Assembly (NCBI RefSeq): GCF_000510645.1
Contig: NZ_KI783301.1
Location: 2,673,151-2,737,150, forward strand
Length of the DNA stretch: 64,000 nucleotides
DNA from: Thermicanus aegyptius DSM 12793
GTDB taxonomy: Bacteria; Bacillota; Bacilli; Thermicanales; Thermicanaceae
Direction: 5' to 3'
Shown: positions 24,947 to 33,244 of the stretch, piece by piece
Layout: each line of letters opens with the position of its first letter
Position numbering within the stretch: position 1 is the first letter of the stretch
The notes under the pieces: generated by a model
What the model saw: the letters and a program-made list of their open reading frames with translations, nothing else
The model's database searches: none
What the model was told of the DNA's origin: nothing
Position numbers and translations under genes: made by a program

Positions 24947-25585
24947 TTAAAACAGCCCTTTTCGTTTCGCGATTTGCGCCGCTTCCTGGCCCGAGGTGGC
25001 CCCCAATTTCTTCATGATATGTCGAATATGGGTTCTGACGGTGTTCGTTGATATTTGCAGATATTCGGCAATGCCGGATCGGGTATATCCCTGGGCCAGT
25101 AATTGAAGAATTTCTTTTTCCATGGATGTGATCCGTTGCTGCAATTCACTTTGTCTCAGCCGGTGCAATTCCCCCAGGATCACGCCCGCCACTTCTTCCG
25201 GGATCACCGTCACGTTTTGATGGGCCTGACGGATCGCTTCCGGAAGTTTTTCATATTTCGTCTTTGGGATATAATTGACGGCCCCGGCGGTGAAGGCATC
25301 CAGAATCACTTCACTTTCTTCCACGGAAGTCAGCATCATCATTTTGACAGCCGGTTTTTGTCGCAACATGTCCAAAGCCGCATCCAGCCCGTCGTACTTT
25401 CCGGGAGTCAGCACGATATCTATAAGAACGACATCCACTTCCGTCTGTTGGAAGATCGAAAGGGCTTCTTCCTTGGTTGCCGCGGCATGCACCAGACAAA
25501 AATCCGGTTGTTTCCCCAAATACGCGGCCAAAGCGTGTTGCCACACCGGATCATCCTCCACGAGCAAAATTCTGATTTTCTCCAA
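24947..25585 (-). CDS. NarL/LuxR-family response regulator
   Basis: This 212-residue protein has a receiver domain (MEKIRILLVEDDPVWQ with acidic residues about 10-11, the phospho-acceptor Asp near residue 56 in VDVVLIDIVLTP, and MMLTSVEES). A LuxR-type helix-turn-helix follows at about 150-205 (GYTRSGIAEYLQISTNTVRT, HIRHIMKKLGA). It lies 17 bases downstream of the histidine kinase gene and is its obvious partner. The receiver has the unusual insertion TPGKYDG after the phospho-acceptor region. Confidence 0.92.
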   Translation of the reverse strand: MEKIRILLVEDDPVWQHALAAYLGKQPDFCLVHAAATKEEALSIFQQTEVDVVLIDIVLTPGKYDGLDAALDMLRQKPAVKMMMLTSVEESEVILDAFTAGAVNYIPKTKYEKLPEAIRQAHQNVTVIPEEVAGVILGELHRLRQSELQQRITSMEKEILQLLAQGYTRSGIAEYLQISTNTVRTHIRHIMKKLGATSGQEAAQIAKRKGLF

Positions 25586-25602
25586 ACCCGTTCACCTCCT
25601 AT

Positions 25603-26982
25603 TCAACACTCGGGATTAGACCTGTTTTTCGGCTTTGGAAAAAAGAGCGTCACCGTCGTGCCTTCGTTTAAAACACTTTCAACCTCAATAAACCCCTCAT
25701 GTTTTTGCATGACGTTGTAGCAAAATGACAATCCCAATCCAAAATTTCCGGATTCCTTCTTGGTCGAATAAAACGGTTCCATCACATGCGGCAAATCTTC
25801 CGGTGAAATACCTACCCCGTTGTCCATGACTTCCACAATGACGTGTTTTTGCGTCTCATAAAGAGAAAGGTACAGCCTCCCCCTTTCTTCCATCGCCTCC
25901 ATCGCGTTGGTGAAAAGATTTTTCAATACTTCCCGGATCAACACTTCGTCACAAAACACCGAAGTGTTTCCCGTCGAATCTACGATTACCTGAAATTGTT
26001 TCTGTTCCAAATAAGGCCGGATATGCGACAGGCTCATTTGGATGATGTCTTCCAGGTTGCACCATCGTTTTTTCACTTCGTCGTCCCGAAGTTGGCTTTG
26101 AATGCGGGAAACCAACGTAAGCAAATGTTCCGAAGAATCCAAAATGGCGCGGCCATATTGCTGGATTTCCGTTTGGTGGTTGGCTGCGGCAGCGGATTGA
26201 ATCAGTTCTGCCATGATTTTAATCTTCCCCATCTCATTTTTTATTGCATGGTTGATGATGGACGTTCCCGCTGTTGTCGCCCGAAGAGCATGATGCAAAC
26301 TGTTTTTTTCAAACCGAAAGCGGACACCGAGAATGCCATGCTTGGACAACAGCAAAAAAGTGAAAAACATCACTCCGATCACCACGGGCGCATATCTCCA
26401 GATTTCGGGCCACCCGGGAAAGAAAGCCTCCGTCGTATAGAGGGCTGTCGCCTGAAACACCACGGGCGGAATCACCAAAATATTCGTATGCATTCGGTCC
26501 CGCCTGAACCAACCGTTTTTTTCGATTCTCGTACTGTACAGCAAAAGAAGCGTTCCGATGATGAAATATGGAACGCACCAAACGAAATACATCCGGTAAT
26601 CCGGCTGAATGTCCGGAGCAAAGGGAGTGATCCAAAACATGACGGGAATCGGTAAAAATAATAGGAAGGAGATGACTTTTTTGATTCTCTCCCGAAACAA
26701 TTCAGAGTAACAAATCGCGAACATCAGGAAACAATAAGGGGTTCCCACCAGATTCAGAAAGGAACCCGCCAAATGGATTTTGAACAAGATCAGCTCCAAA
26801 GCGTTTGTGCCAATCTGAAAATGATGCAAATACGGCAATATGTTTTCCGTAATGGTTAGGGAAAGTGCTCCGCCGCCGGCGACAAAAAGCGTAAGCGAGA
26901 TCCACCTGGCCGCTTCATATTTGGGATTGGTAATGAGCAATATGGCAGCCAACGTCCATAATACAATAAGAACTAATACCAT
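25603..26982 (-). CDS. Multi-span sensor histidine kinase
   Basis: The 459-residue kinase has about seven membrane helices in residues 1-220 with little outside sequence, like ComP-type kinases that sense small or membrane-linked signals. A phospho-acceptor histidine lies in SIINHAIKNEMGKIK at about residue 250. The ATP-binding domain shows the N box (LFTNAMEAM), G1 (DNGVGI) and G2 (GLGLSF). The ATG at 26982 has a GGAAGG site eight bases upstream. A 7-bp inverted repeat upstream and a c-di-GMP riboswitch farther upstream, both in this orientation, suggest layered control. Confidence 0.9.
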   Translation of the reverse strand: MVLVLIVLWTLAAILLITNPKYEAARWISLTLFVAGGGALSLTITENILPYLHHFQIGTNALELILFKIHLAGSFLNLVGTPYCFLMFAICYSELFRERIKKVISFLLFLPIPVMFWITPFAPDIQPDYRMYFVWCVPYFIIGTLLLLYSTRIEKNGWFRRDRMHTNILVIPPVVFQATALYTTEAFFPGWPEIWRYAPVVIGVMFFTFLLLSKHGILGVRFRFEKNSLHHALRATTAGTSIINHAIKNEMGKIKIMAELIQSAAAANHQTEIQQYGRAILDSSEHLLTLVSRIQSQLRDDEVKKRWCNLEDIIQMSLSHIRPYLEQKQFQVIVDSTGNTSVFCDEVLIREVLKNLFTNAMEAMEERGRLYLSLYETQKHVIVEVMDNGVGISPEDLPHVMEPFYSTKKESGNFGLGLSFCYNVMQKHEGFIEVESVLNEGTTVTLFFPKPKNRSNPEC

Positions 26983-27029
26983 ACCATCATCCTTCCCCCT
27001 TTCACGAAACGTCTTATTCCTTCAACAAC

Positions 27030-27055
27030 TATACTAAGCGATATCAAGTAGTATA
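27030..27055 (-). promoter_or_regulatory. Inverted repeat upstream of the kinase, possible operator
   Basis: TATACTA and TAGTATA form a perfect 7-bp dyad separated by 12 bases, 48 bases upstream of the kinase start. The size fits a dimeric LuxR-type regulator site, so autoregulation by the cognate response regulator is possible. Confidence 0.45.
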
Positions 27056-27391
27056 TGACCTTGTTTTACTGGTGCTCGCAGCGCTGAACAATACGATTAT
27101 CAGCTTTATGAAGGCATCGTTGAAATGAATGAAACCTATTCTGCACTCTGAGAAGGGAACGAAGTGCAAACCTCGTAAAAGCAGCAGTGTCCCAGAGCAA
27201 ACCTGGCAATACTTAACAACGCAGTGTACTTTTATGCGTAAGATTGTCAATGATTAACAAGCGTCTTAAAGTCGTGGAAGAAGGATCGTACCAAGAAGTT
27301 AGATGAAGTCCTCGGTGCGAAATTGTAAAGAATGTACTGATGTGTGGCGAAGAATTCAGTACATACGCCAAACCTAAGTTGTAAATAAAGA
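27056..27391. other. Intergenic stretch between terminator and kinase operator
   Basis: No gene is recognised on either strand. Plus-strand fragments such as KSWKKDRTKKLDEVLGAKL suggest decayed coding sequence, but stops interrupt every frame. Confidence 0.3.
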
Positions 27392-27420
27392 CAAAAAAGA
27401 CACGTACCCAAGAGGTAGTG
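27392..27420 (-). terminator. Terminator in the riboswitch expression platform
   Basis: On the minus strand CACTACC-TCTT-GGGTACGTG forms a stem with one bulge, followed by TCTTTTTTG. It begins about 18 bases after the riboswitch aptamer. Confidence 0.8.
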
Positions 27421-27432
27421 CCTAGCTGTCAT

Positions 27433-27536
27433 TACAATAGGGTAACCCGGCGATCATTGCATTGATAGCAATGCATTAGACCCGTGGCTTTGCGCCCCTG
27501 TCTTTCGAACAGGTTTGCCATTTTTCCTATTTTGTT
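27433..27536 (-). ncRNA. Cyclic di-GMP-I (GEMM) riboswitch
   Basis: The minus strand reads GGCAAACC, CGAAAG, GGCGCAAAGCC, GGGTCTAA, then GATCGCCGGGTTACC, the conserved GEMM-I order including the GAAA tetraloop and its receptor region. Outer stem P1 is formed by AAAATAGG (27534-27527) and CCTATTGT (27441-27434). A terminator follows, so ligand binding probably controls read-through. The next gene in this direction is the histidine kinase 450 bases away, with no intact gene between, so the natural target may be lost or may be the kinase operon. Confidence 0.93.
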
Positions 27537-27620
27537 CGACATTTTTATAGGATTATTTTACCATGAAGAAACATAAAAATGAAATTGATAAATAGTACAT
27601 CCAGATAGTTTCATAGTAGG

Positions 27621-27651
27621 TTGACATTGTTACCGTAACGATAAGTATTAT
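27621..27651 (+). promoter_or_regulatory. MerR-type promoter without its gene
   Basis: TTGACA (27621-27626) and TATTAT (27646-27651) are separated by 19 bases rather than 17. The spacer holds a near-perfect dyad (ATTGTTAC-C-GTAACGAT). A long spacer with internal dyad is the hallmark of MerR-family activated promoters. Seventeen bases downstream an insertion sequence begins, so the controlled gene is missing. Confidence 0.65.
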
Positions 27652-27668
27652 AGAAAATTTTTTACCTG

Positions 27669-29286
27669 GTGCCCCCTGAAAAATTCCGGGGTTTCGAATA
27701 ACAAATAAAAGGAATTCAGCACCTTGATCCGGGAAAAGGTTATTGTCCAGACAACCAAACCCCTATCGAGGTGAATGACTGAATTCCTATGTATCATGAA
27801 TTCAACATTCGCCTCGAAAATCCTGTTTGAGGTGAATGAAATGTTAAAGCTTCGCGAAGATCAACTCACACTCTGGGATGCGATTCTACCGGAACCGTTC
27901 CGTTCTTTACCGGAGGAGCTTGCCAAAATCGATGCTTTGTTGGATGATCCCGCCTTTATGAAGCCATTCATCGAAAAACATCCTTCTCAGCGTGGGCGGC
28001 CAACCATTCCGGCAGAAACGTATCTGCGTTTGATGGTTCTCAAATTTCGCTACAACCTGGGATATGAGACGTTGGTTAAAGAAGTGGGCGACAGCATCAC
28101 GTGGGGAAGATTTTGCCGCATTGCCATCGATGCGAACATGCCCGATGCCAGTACGCTGATCAAAGCCCGTAAGCGCTATGGTGACGACATGATCGAGCAA
28201 CTCAATGAAGCCTTGCTCCTAAAGCTGCAAGAGAAAGAACTTCTGAAAACCAGAAAGATTCGGATCGATACCACCGTCGTGGAATCTGACGTCCATCATC
28301 CCACCGATGCGACCCCTGCTTAGGATGGCGTTAACGTTATCACGCGGTTGGTCAACCGGATTCGTAAAGTCGCTTCTCAAGCGGTTCAAGGGTTTCAAGA
28401 CCGCACGCTGAGGTCAAAAAGAAATTTTGTCCATCGCCAAGCTGCTTCGCCGTCGAACTCGGCAAACTTGGAACGAAATCAATACCATTACCGAGAGAGC
28501 GACCCACATCTCGGAGAGCGTCTGCGATCAAGCCCAGGAAGTGGCGAAAAACATAAGCGAAAAAAGCAAGGCGGCCGCTCAAGCACTCAAGACGAAGCTG
28601 TGTGATGCGATAGATCTGACACGCAAGCTGATCGCCCAAGCCCAAGAAGTGGTCGCCGGCAATCGGGTCATTCCCGATCGGATAATCAGCTTCTTCGATC
28701 CGGAAGCTCGCCCGATCAAAAAAGGCAAGCTGTCGAAAACCGTGGAATTCGGCTACAAACTGTGGATCGACGAAAATGAGGATGGTTTGATCACGGGCTA
28801 TGAACTGTACCAAGGGAATCCATCGGAGGATGATCTTCTGGTACCAGCCGTGGAGAAACACATCGCCCGATTCGGGAAAGCACCGAACGCCATCGCGACG
28901 GACCGGGGATTCGGAAGCCGAAAGAATGAAACTGCGATTCAAGGGCTTGGTGTTCAGCGTGTGAGTATTCCGGCCAAAGGTAAGAAGAGCAAGGCCCGAA
29001 CCGAACATAAAAAGCAGTTATGGTTTCAGGACCTGCAACGCTTCCGTGCTGCGGGCGAAGCAAAAATTAGTTTGCTCAAACGCAAGTACGGATTGAATCG
29101 CAGCCGGTACAGGGGCTTTTTCGGCTCAAAATCATGGATCGGCCTAGGGATTTTGACTCATAACCTCGTAAGAGCGGTTCAAATGGTCAAGTAAGGAACA
29201 GCAACAGGAACAAACTGGTAATCCCCCCTGTAAAAATTCAAGCGAGGGAAGAGCTCTTCTCAAAATCCGATTTTTTCAGGGGACAC
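27669..29286 (+). mobile_element. Decayed insertion sequence with inverted repeats
   Basis: The ends GTGCCCCCTGAAAAA (27669) and, on the other strand, GTGTCCCCTGAAAAA (29286) form imperfect inverted repeats 1618 bp apart. The single transposase gene inside is broken. No clear target duplication is visible. Confidence 0.8.
27841..29194 (+). pseudogene. Inactivated DDE transposase (IS1182/IS5-like type)
   Basis: The start ATG at 27841 has a GAGGTG site. The first part (MLKLREDQLTLWDAILPEPF, then IPAETYLRLMVLKFRYNLGY) matches transposases with a DUF772-like N-terminus, and IRIDTTVVESDVHHPTDAT carries the first catalytic Asp. A TAG at 28321 stops the frame. The matching sequence continues (DGVNVITRLVNRIRKVA), then shifts frame at about 28400-28420, and goes on in another frame (LSIAKLLRRRTRQ to VRAVQMVK). 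At least one nonsense mutation and one frameshift make it dead. Family naming differs between schemes. Confidence 0.85.
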
Positions 29287-29294
29287 TAATTAAC

Positions 29295-29912
29295 TTAACT
29301 CACAGCCTCTCTTACTTTCTCTATGGTCATGCGTTCTAAAAACCTGGAGAATTTTTCTTTCTTTTTCCCATTTTGCCGGAACAACTCGATGAGTTTGCGT
29401 ACGACTGGAACCAGCTGTTGCTCCGTTAACCCCGAAAGGAACAATACACCTAGCGTCGGTTTCAGCGATTTGCCGTCGCCGCCGACATAAATATCGTAGG
29501 TGTCTCTCATTTTGACGATCCCAATATCTTTTAATAAAGGCTCGCTCGTGCCTAACGCGCAGCCGGCATACCCGATTTTCAGAGGACTCGGCACTTCATG
29601 GCCGGAAATCGCTTCATCCAGCGATCGCGCCACATCCAAACCGGCGTCTTCTGCGCCGCGGCAAAAATTACAAGCAATAAGGCTCTTCGTTACAAATCCT
29701 GCGGGGTGGATTTGCAAACCCGCTTCCTTCAGTTTTTCTTTGATTTCCTCTGCTCTTGCTTCGTCCACTTCGACATATAGCTGCTTGAATGCGGTTAATT
29801 CGATTTTGGCGTTTTCCCCAACCGTGGCCCCTAGAGCAGCTAAATGCTCCGGTTTAAATAAGGTTCCCCCGACTTCAAATCCGGGAGTGACCGCGAACTT
29901 CACAAAGCCCAT
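29295..29912 (-). CDS. Nitrite/sulfite reductase-like protein in the copper operon
   Basis: The ATG at 29912 is preceded by GGGGAGG; longer frames lack a site and overlap copA. The 205-residue protein has an N-terminal ferredoxin-like half-domain (VKFAVTPGFEVGGTLFKPEH) and a siroheme/4Fe-4S-type half (IACNFCRGAEDAG, then IGYAGCALGTSEP, DIYVGGDG). Classical enzymes bind the cluster with CxxxxxC and CxxxC; here one sees CxxC and a single later Cys, so the fourth ligand is missing. It lies 32 bases after copA and is probably co-transcribed. A role in copper-stress redox chemistry is only an inference. Confidence 0.75.
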   Translation of the reverse strand: MGFVKFAVTPGFEVGGTLFKPEHLAALGATVGENAKIELTAFKQLYVEVDEARAEEIKEKLKEAGLQIHPAGFVTKSLIACNFCRGAEDAGLDVARSLDEAISGHEVPSPLKIGYAGCALGTSEPLLKDIGIVKMRDTYDIYVGGDGKSLKPTLGVLFLSGLTEQQLVPVVRKLIELFRQNGKKKEKFSRFLERMTIEKVREAVS

Positions 29913-29944
29913 TTCCCTCAACCTCCCCATGAAAAACAAGATTT

Positions 29945-32392
29945 TTACACCTTTACTCGCTGTAACCGCAATGCGTTCAATACGACAGAAACAGAGCTTA
30001 GCGCCATTGCCGCTCCGGCCACCCACGGAACGAGAAAACCCGCGGCGGCGACAGGGATGCCAAGCGAATTGTAGGCGAGCGCCCAGAACAAGTTTTGTTT
30101 GATGTTCGTCATCGTTTTGCGACTCATGTAGATCGCATCGGGAATGCTGTTCAGGTCGCCGCGCATTAAGGTAACGTCCGCCGCTTCCATCGCCACATCC
30201 GTTCCGGTGCCGATGGCCATCCCGATGTCGGCTGTCGCCAGTGCGGGCGCATCGTTGATCCCGTCGCCCACCATCGCCACCTTTTTGCCCTGAGACTGCA
30301 GTTTCTTCACTTCCTCCGCTTTCCCTTCCGGTAACACTTCCGCCAGAACATGGTCGATGCCGACCTGCCGCGCAATCGCCCGCGCCGTTCGTTCATTGTC
30401 TCCCGTTATCATGATGACTTCGATGCCCATTTGTTTTAAACGCGATACCGCTACCCGCGACGTTTCCTTAATCGTATCGGCCACTGCAACGATTCCGGCA
30501 TATCGGCGGTCGATGGCGATCAGCATCGCGGTCTTTCCCGCTTCCTCCAATTGCTCCATCGTCGCCAACGCCTGATCCACCGACACCTCATATTTGGCCA
30601 TCAGTTTGCGGGTACCCGCGAGAACTTCCCTCCCTTCCACGACGGCACGGATCCCGTAACCGGGAATCGCCTCGAATTCGTCAGCCTTAGGCAGTTCGAT
30701 CCCTTTGGCGACAATGCCCGATACGATCGCCTCGGCAAGGGGATGTTCGGAAGGTTTCTCCGCGGCGCCGACCAAACGCAAAAATGCGGTCTCATCCGGA
30801 ATCTCGGAGATCACGTCCGTCAATTCAGGCTTGCCTTTTGTAATCGTGCCGGTTTTATCCAAAACGATGGTATCGATGCGATGCGTCAATTCCAGGTGCT
30901 CGCCGCCTTTGAACAATATGCCGAGTTCAGCCGAGCGGCCCGATCCCGCCATAATGGATGTGGGGGTCGCCAGACCGAGCGCACAAGGACAGGCAATGAC
31001 AAGGACGGCGATTGCCTTTTGCAAAGCGCCCGCAAAATCGCCGGGAGCAGCCCAAAAATACCAGATCAGGAACGTCAGAAGCGCGATGCCGACGACAATC
31101 GGAACAAATATGCCCGAGATGACGTCAGCCACCCGCTGGATCGGCGCCTTGGAACCTTGCGCCTCTTCCACGACCTTTATGATTTGTGCCAGAGCCGTTT
31201 CTTTGCCGACTTTTGTCGCTCTTATTTTGAGAATTCCGTTTTTATTAACGGTCGCGCCAATTACGGTATCTCCCGCGCTTTTTTCCACTGGAATGCTTTC
31301 CCCGGTCAACATCGACTCATCCACCGAGGAGTTGCCTTCCAGAACTTCCCCGTCAACCGGTACTTTCTCTCCCGGTTTGACAAGCACGATGTCCCCTACA
31401 ACCACTTCTTCTACAGGGACACGGATTTCTTGGCCGTTTCGTATCACCAGCGCAGTTTTTGCGCGCAAACCCATCAACTTTTTGATCGCTTCGGACGTAC
31501 GCCCCTTGGCAAGAGCTTCAAAGAGTTTCCCGAGGACGATCAGGGTAATTAAAATGGCACTCGTTTCGTAATACATGGCCGGGGCATGATGTCGCTCGGC
31601 CATATTGGCCCATTGCGCAGTCAGAAACAAGCTGTAAAAATAAGCGGCCGATGTGCCGAGTGCGACAAGCACATCCATATTGGCGCTTTTGTTGCGCAAC
31701 GCTTTGTAAGCACCGACATAAAACGGTTTGCCGATCACAAACTGAACGGGGGTAGCCAGCGCAAGCTGGACCCAAGGATTCATAAACCATGATGGCACCC
31801 AAATAAAAGACGTAAACGAAAAGTGGCCGACCATCGACCAAAGCAAAGGGAAGGAAAGAATAGCCGAGAGCACAAACCTGCGTTTTTGCCGGTCAATTTC
31901 CTGCTGCCGATGGTCTTTCGCATCATTCTGCTCTTCTTTTGGAATCGCTTTGTATCCCAGTTGTTCCACCTTGCGAATCATTTCTTCAACTGAAACAGCT
32001 GAAGGCGAATATTCCACATGCGCCGTTTCCAAAGCGAAGTTCACATTGGCTCTGGTTACACCAGACAGCTTGTTGAGCCCTTTTTCAATTCGGTTGGCAC
32101 AGGCTGCGCATGTCATTCCGCTGATTTGTAAATCGACAGCCTCTTTTGCTGTTCCGTAACCTAATTTTTCTATACTTTGCTCCATTTTGCTTAGATCCAC
32201 TTTGCTTGGATCGTAAATGACCGTTGCTTTTTCCAAAGCGAAGTTTACATTCGCTTCCGCGACCCCTTCCAGTTTGCTCAAACTCTTTTCAATCCGGTTT
32301 GCGCAAGCTGCACAAGTCATTCCGGTGATTTGGATTTGAGCCTGGTTCATTTCCTTGGCCTGGTTCATTTCCTTGGCCTGGTTCATTTCCAT
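29945..32392 (-). CDS. copA: Copper-exporting P1B-type ATPase
   Basis: This 815-residue ATPase has two N-terminal metal-binding domains (both [15 protein letters not shown]-like), membrane helices, the copper-site CPC ([13 protein letters not shown]), phosphorylation motif DKTGTITKG, the HP motif SEHPLAEA, and [12 protein letters not shown]. All catalytic residues are present, so it should export Cu(I). The start is the ATG at 32392 behind AGAGGTG; a GTG nine bases earlier is less likely. The N-terminus repeats EMNQAK, from an 18-bp DNA duplication. A CsoR-type operator lies just upstream. Confidence 0.95.
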   Translation of the reverse strand: MEMNQAKEMNQAKEMNQAQIQITGMTCAACANRIEKSLSKLEGVAEANVNFALEKATVIYDPSKVDLSKMEQSIEKLGYGTAKEAVDLQISGMTCAACANRIEKGLNKLSGVTRANVNFALETAHVEYSPSAVSVEEMIRKVEQLGYKAIPKEEQNDAKDHRQQEIDRQKRRFVLSAILSFPLLWSMVGHFSFTSFIWVPSWFMNPWVQLALATPVQFVIGKPFYVGAYKALRNKSANMDVLVALGTSAAYFYSLFLTAQWANMAERHHAPAMYYETSAILITLIVLGKLFEALAKGRTSEAIKKLMGLRAKTALVIRNGQEIRVPVEEVVVGDIVLVKPGEKVPVDGEVLEGNSSVDESMLTGESIPVEKSAGDTVIGATVNKNGILKIRATKVGKETALAQIIKVVEEAQGSKAPIQRVADVISGIFVPIVVGIALLTFLIWYFWAAPGDFAGALQKAIAVLVIACPCALGLATPTSIMAGSGRSAELGILFKGGEHLELTHRIDTIVLDKTGTITKGKPELTDVISEIPDETAFLRLVGAAEKPSEHPLAEAIVSGIVAKGIELPKADEFEAIPGYGIRAVVEGREVLAGTRKLMAKYEVSVDQALATMEQLEEAGKTAMLIAIDRRYAGIVAVADTIKETSRVAVSRLKQMGIEVIMITGDNERTARAIARQVGIDHVLAEVLPEGKAEEVKKLQSQGKKVAMVGDGINDAPALATADIGMAIGTGTDVAMEAADVTLMRGDLNSIPDAIYMSRKTMTNIKQNLFWALAYNSLGIPVAAAGFLVPWVAGAAMALSSVSVVLNALRLQRVKV
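32338..32392. repeat. 18-bp tandem repeat at the copA 5' end
   Basis: The unit ATGAACCAGGCCAAGGAA (minus strand) occurs twice in a row, plus a diverged third copy, encoding repeated MNQAKE at the very N-terminus of CopA. Each copy contains an in-frame ATG. Confidence 0.85.
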
Positions 32393-32410
32393 AAAAAGCA
32401 CCTCTGAAAT

Positions 32411-32427
32411 ATACCCCTATAGGGTAT
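32411..32427 (-). promoter_or_regulatory. CsoR-type operator upstream of copA
   Basis: ATACCCCTATAGGGTAT has six-base dyad arms (ATACCC/GGGTAT) and lies 18 bases upstream of the copA start. It resembles the second site upstream of csoR, so copA probably has its own CsoR-controlled promoter. Confidence 0.75.
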
Positions 32428-32510
32428 AAAATTAATCAAAAAAAAATAAGGTTTGTAATAATGATAGGGCCGCTCGACTCATCTGAACCGAACGGCTTTG
32501 GCCGGTTAGA

Positions 32511-32711
32511 TTAAACAACGTCGTAACCTTGATCTTCAATGGCCTGCTTCAACTTTTCCAAAGAAACTTTGTTTTCGTCATATTCAATCGTCACAGTCCC
32601 ATTTGCCAGATCAACCGAACCTTTGGCCCCAACTTGTTTCAATGCATTCTCCACAGCGTTTACACAATGCCCGCAGGACATTCCTTCCACCTTCAACGTA
32701 ACTTTTTGCAT
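32511..32711 (-). CDS. copZ: CopZ copper chaperone
   Basis: This 66-residue protein is a single heavy-metal-associated domain with the copper-binding GMSCGHCVNAVE (CxxC) loop and the usual ending AIEDQGYDVV. It carries Cu(I) to the N-terminal domains of CopA. It lies 34 bases downstream of csoR and 118 bases upstream of copA. The ribosome-binding site is AGGAGAAGAGG. Confidence 0.95.
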   Translation of the reverse strand: MQKVTLKVEGMSCGHCVNAVENALKQVGAKGSVDLANGTVTIEYDENKVSLEKLKQAIEDQGYDVV

Positions 32712-32745
32712 ATATCCTCTTCTCCTTTACCCGTTATTGTAAATC

Positions 32746-33072
32746 TCATTTTAACAACTTATTCACTGTGGTGAGCAACTCGTCGATGACATCGAGATCG
32801 CCTTCCTGAATCCGTTCCACCACACAACTTCTCATATGTCCGGCAAGCAGTAGCTTACCTACACCATTCAGAGCTGACTGAACTGCGGATATTTGATTGA
32901 GCACGTGATCGCAATACGTATCTTTTTCAATCATGCCTTTTATGCCGCGGATCTGTCCCTCAATACGATTCAACCGAGTAATGAGATCCGTTTTTACTTT
33001 CTCGGAGTGGTGGCTTTTCCTGTGATCTCCATGAGGACAAATTTCTTCTTCTGCATCATGAATGGTTTCCAT
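32746..33072 (-). CDS. csoR: CsoR copper-sensing repressor
   Basis: The ATG at 33072 has an AAGGAAGGTG site; a longer frame from 33123 overlaps the promoter. The 108-residue all-helical protein has the CsoR copper ligands: Cys in TYCDHVLNQ and His/Cys in AGHMRSCVV. Copper binding releases it from DNA, switching on csoR-copZ and copA. The N-terminal His-rich stretch (CPHGDHRKSHHSEK) may be an added metal contact. The gene sits first in the operon, behind its own operator. Confidence 0.95.
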   Translation of the reverse strand: METIHDAEEEICPHGDHRKSHHSEKVKTDLITRLNRIEGQIRGIKGMIEKDTYCDHVLNQISAVQSALNGVGKLLLAGHMRSCVVERIQEGDLDVIDELLTTVNKLLK

Positions 33073-33094
33073 TACATTCACCTTCCTTGTTTTT

Positions 33095-33123
33095 ATAGTA
33101 TACCCCTGTATAGTATTTGTCAA
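33095..33123 (-). promoter_or_regulatory. csoR promoter with overlapping CsoR operator
   Basis: On the minus strand TTGACA (33123-33118) and TACTAT (33100-33095) are 17 bases apart, a near-consensus promoter. The spacer contains the dyad ATACTATACAGGGGTATACTAT. Repressor binding would block RNA polymerase directly. Confidence 0.88.
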
Positions 33124-33244
33124 GGTTCAAATTGAACTACGATATCGGTTTTCGGTTGTCAACATTTTTTCAATCTGTTTTAATTTCGGTATATTATTAA
33201 ATATCGGGTGAAATCCAATTAAACGTGGTAAAACGCCTTTAGGA

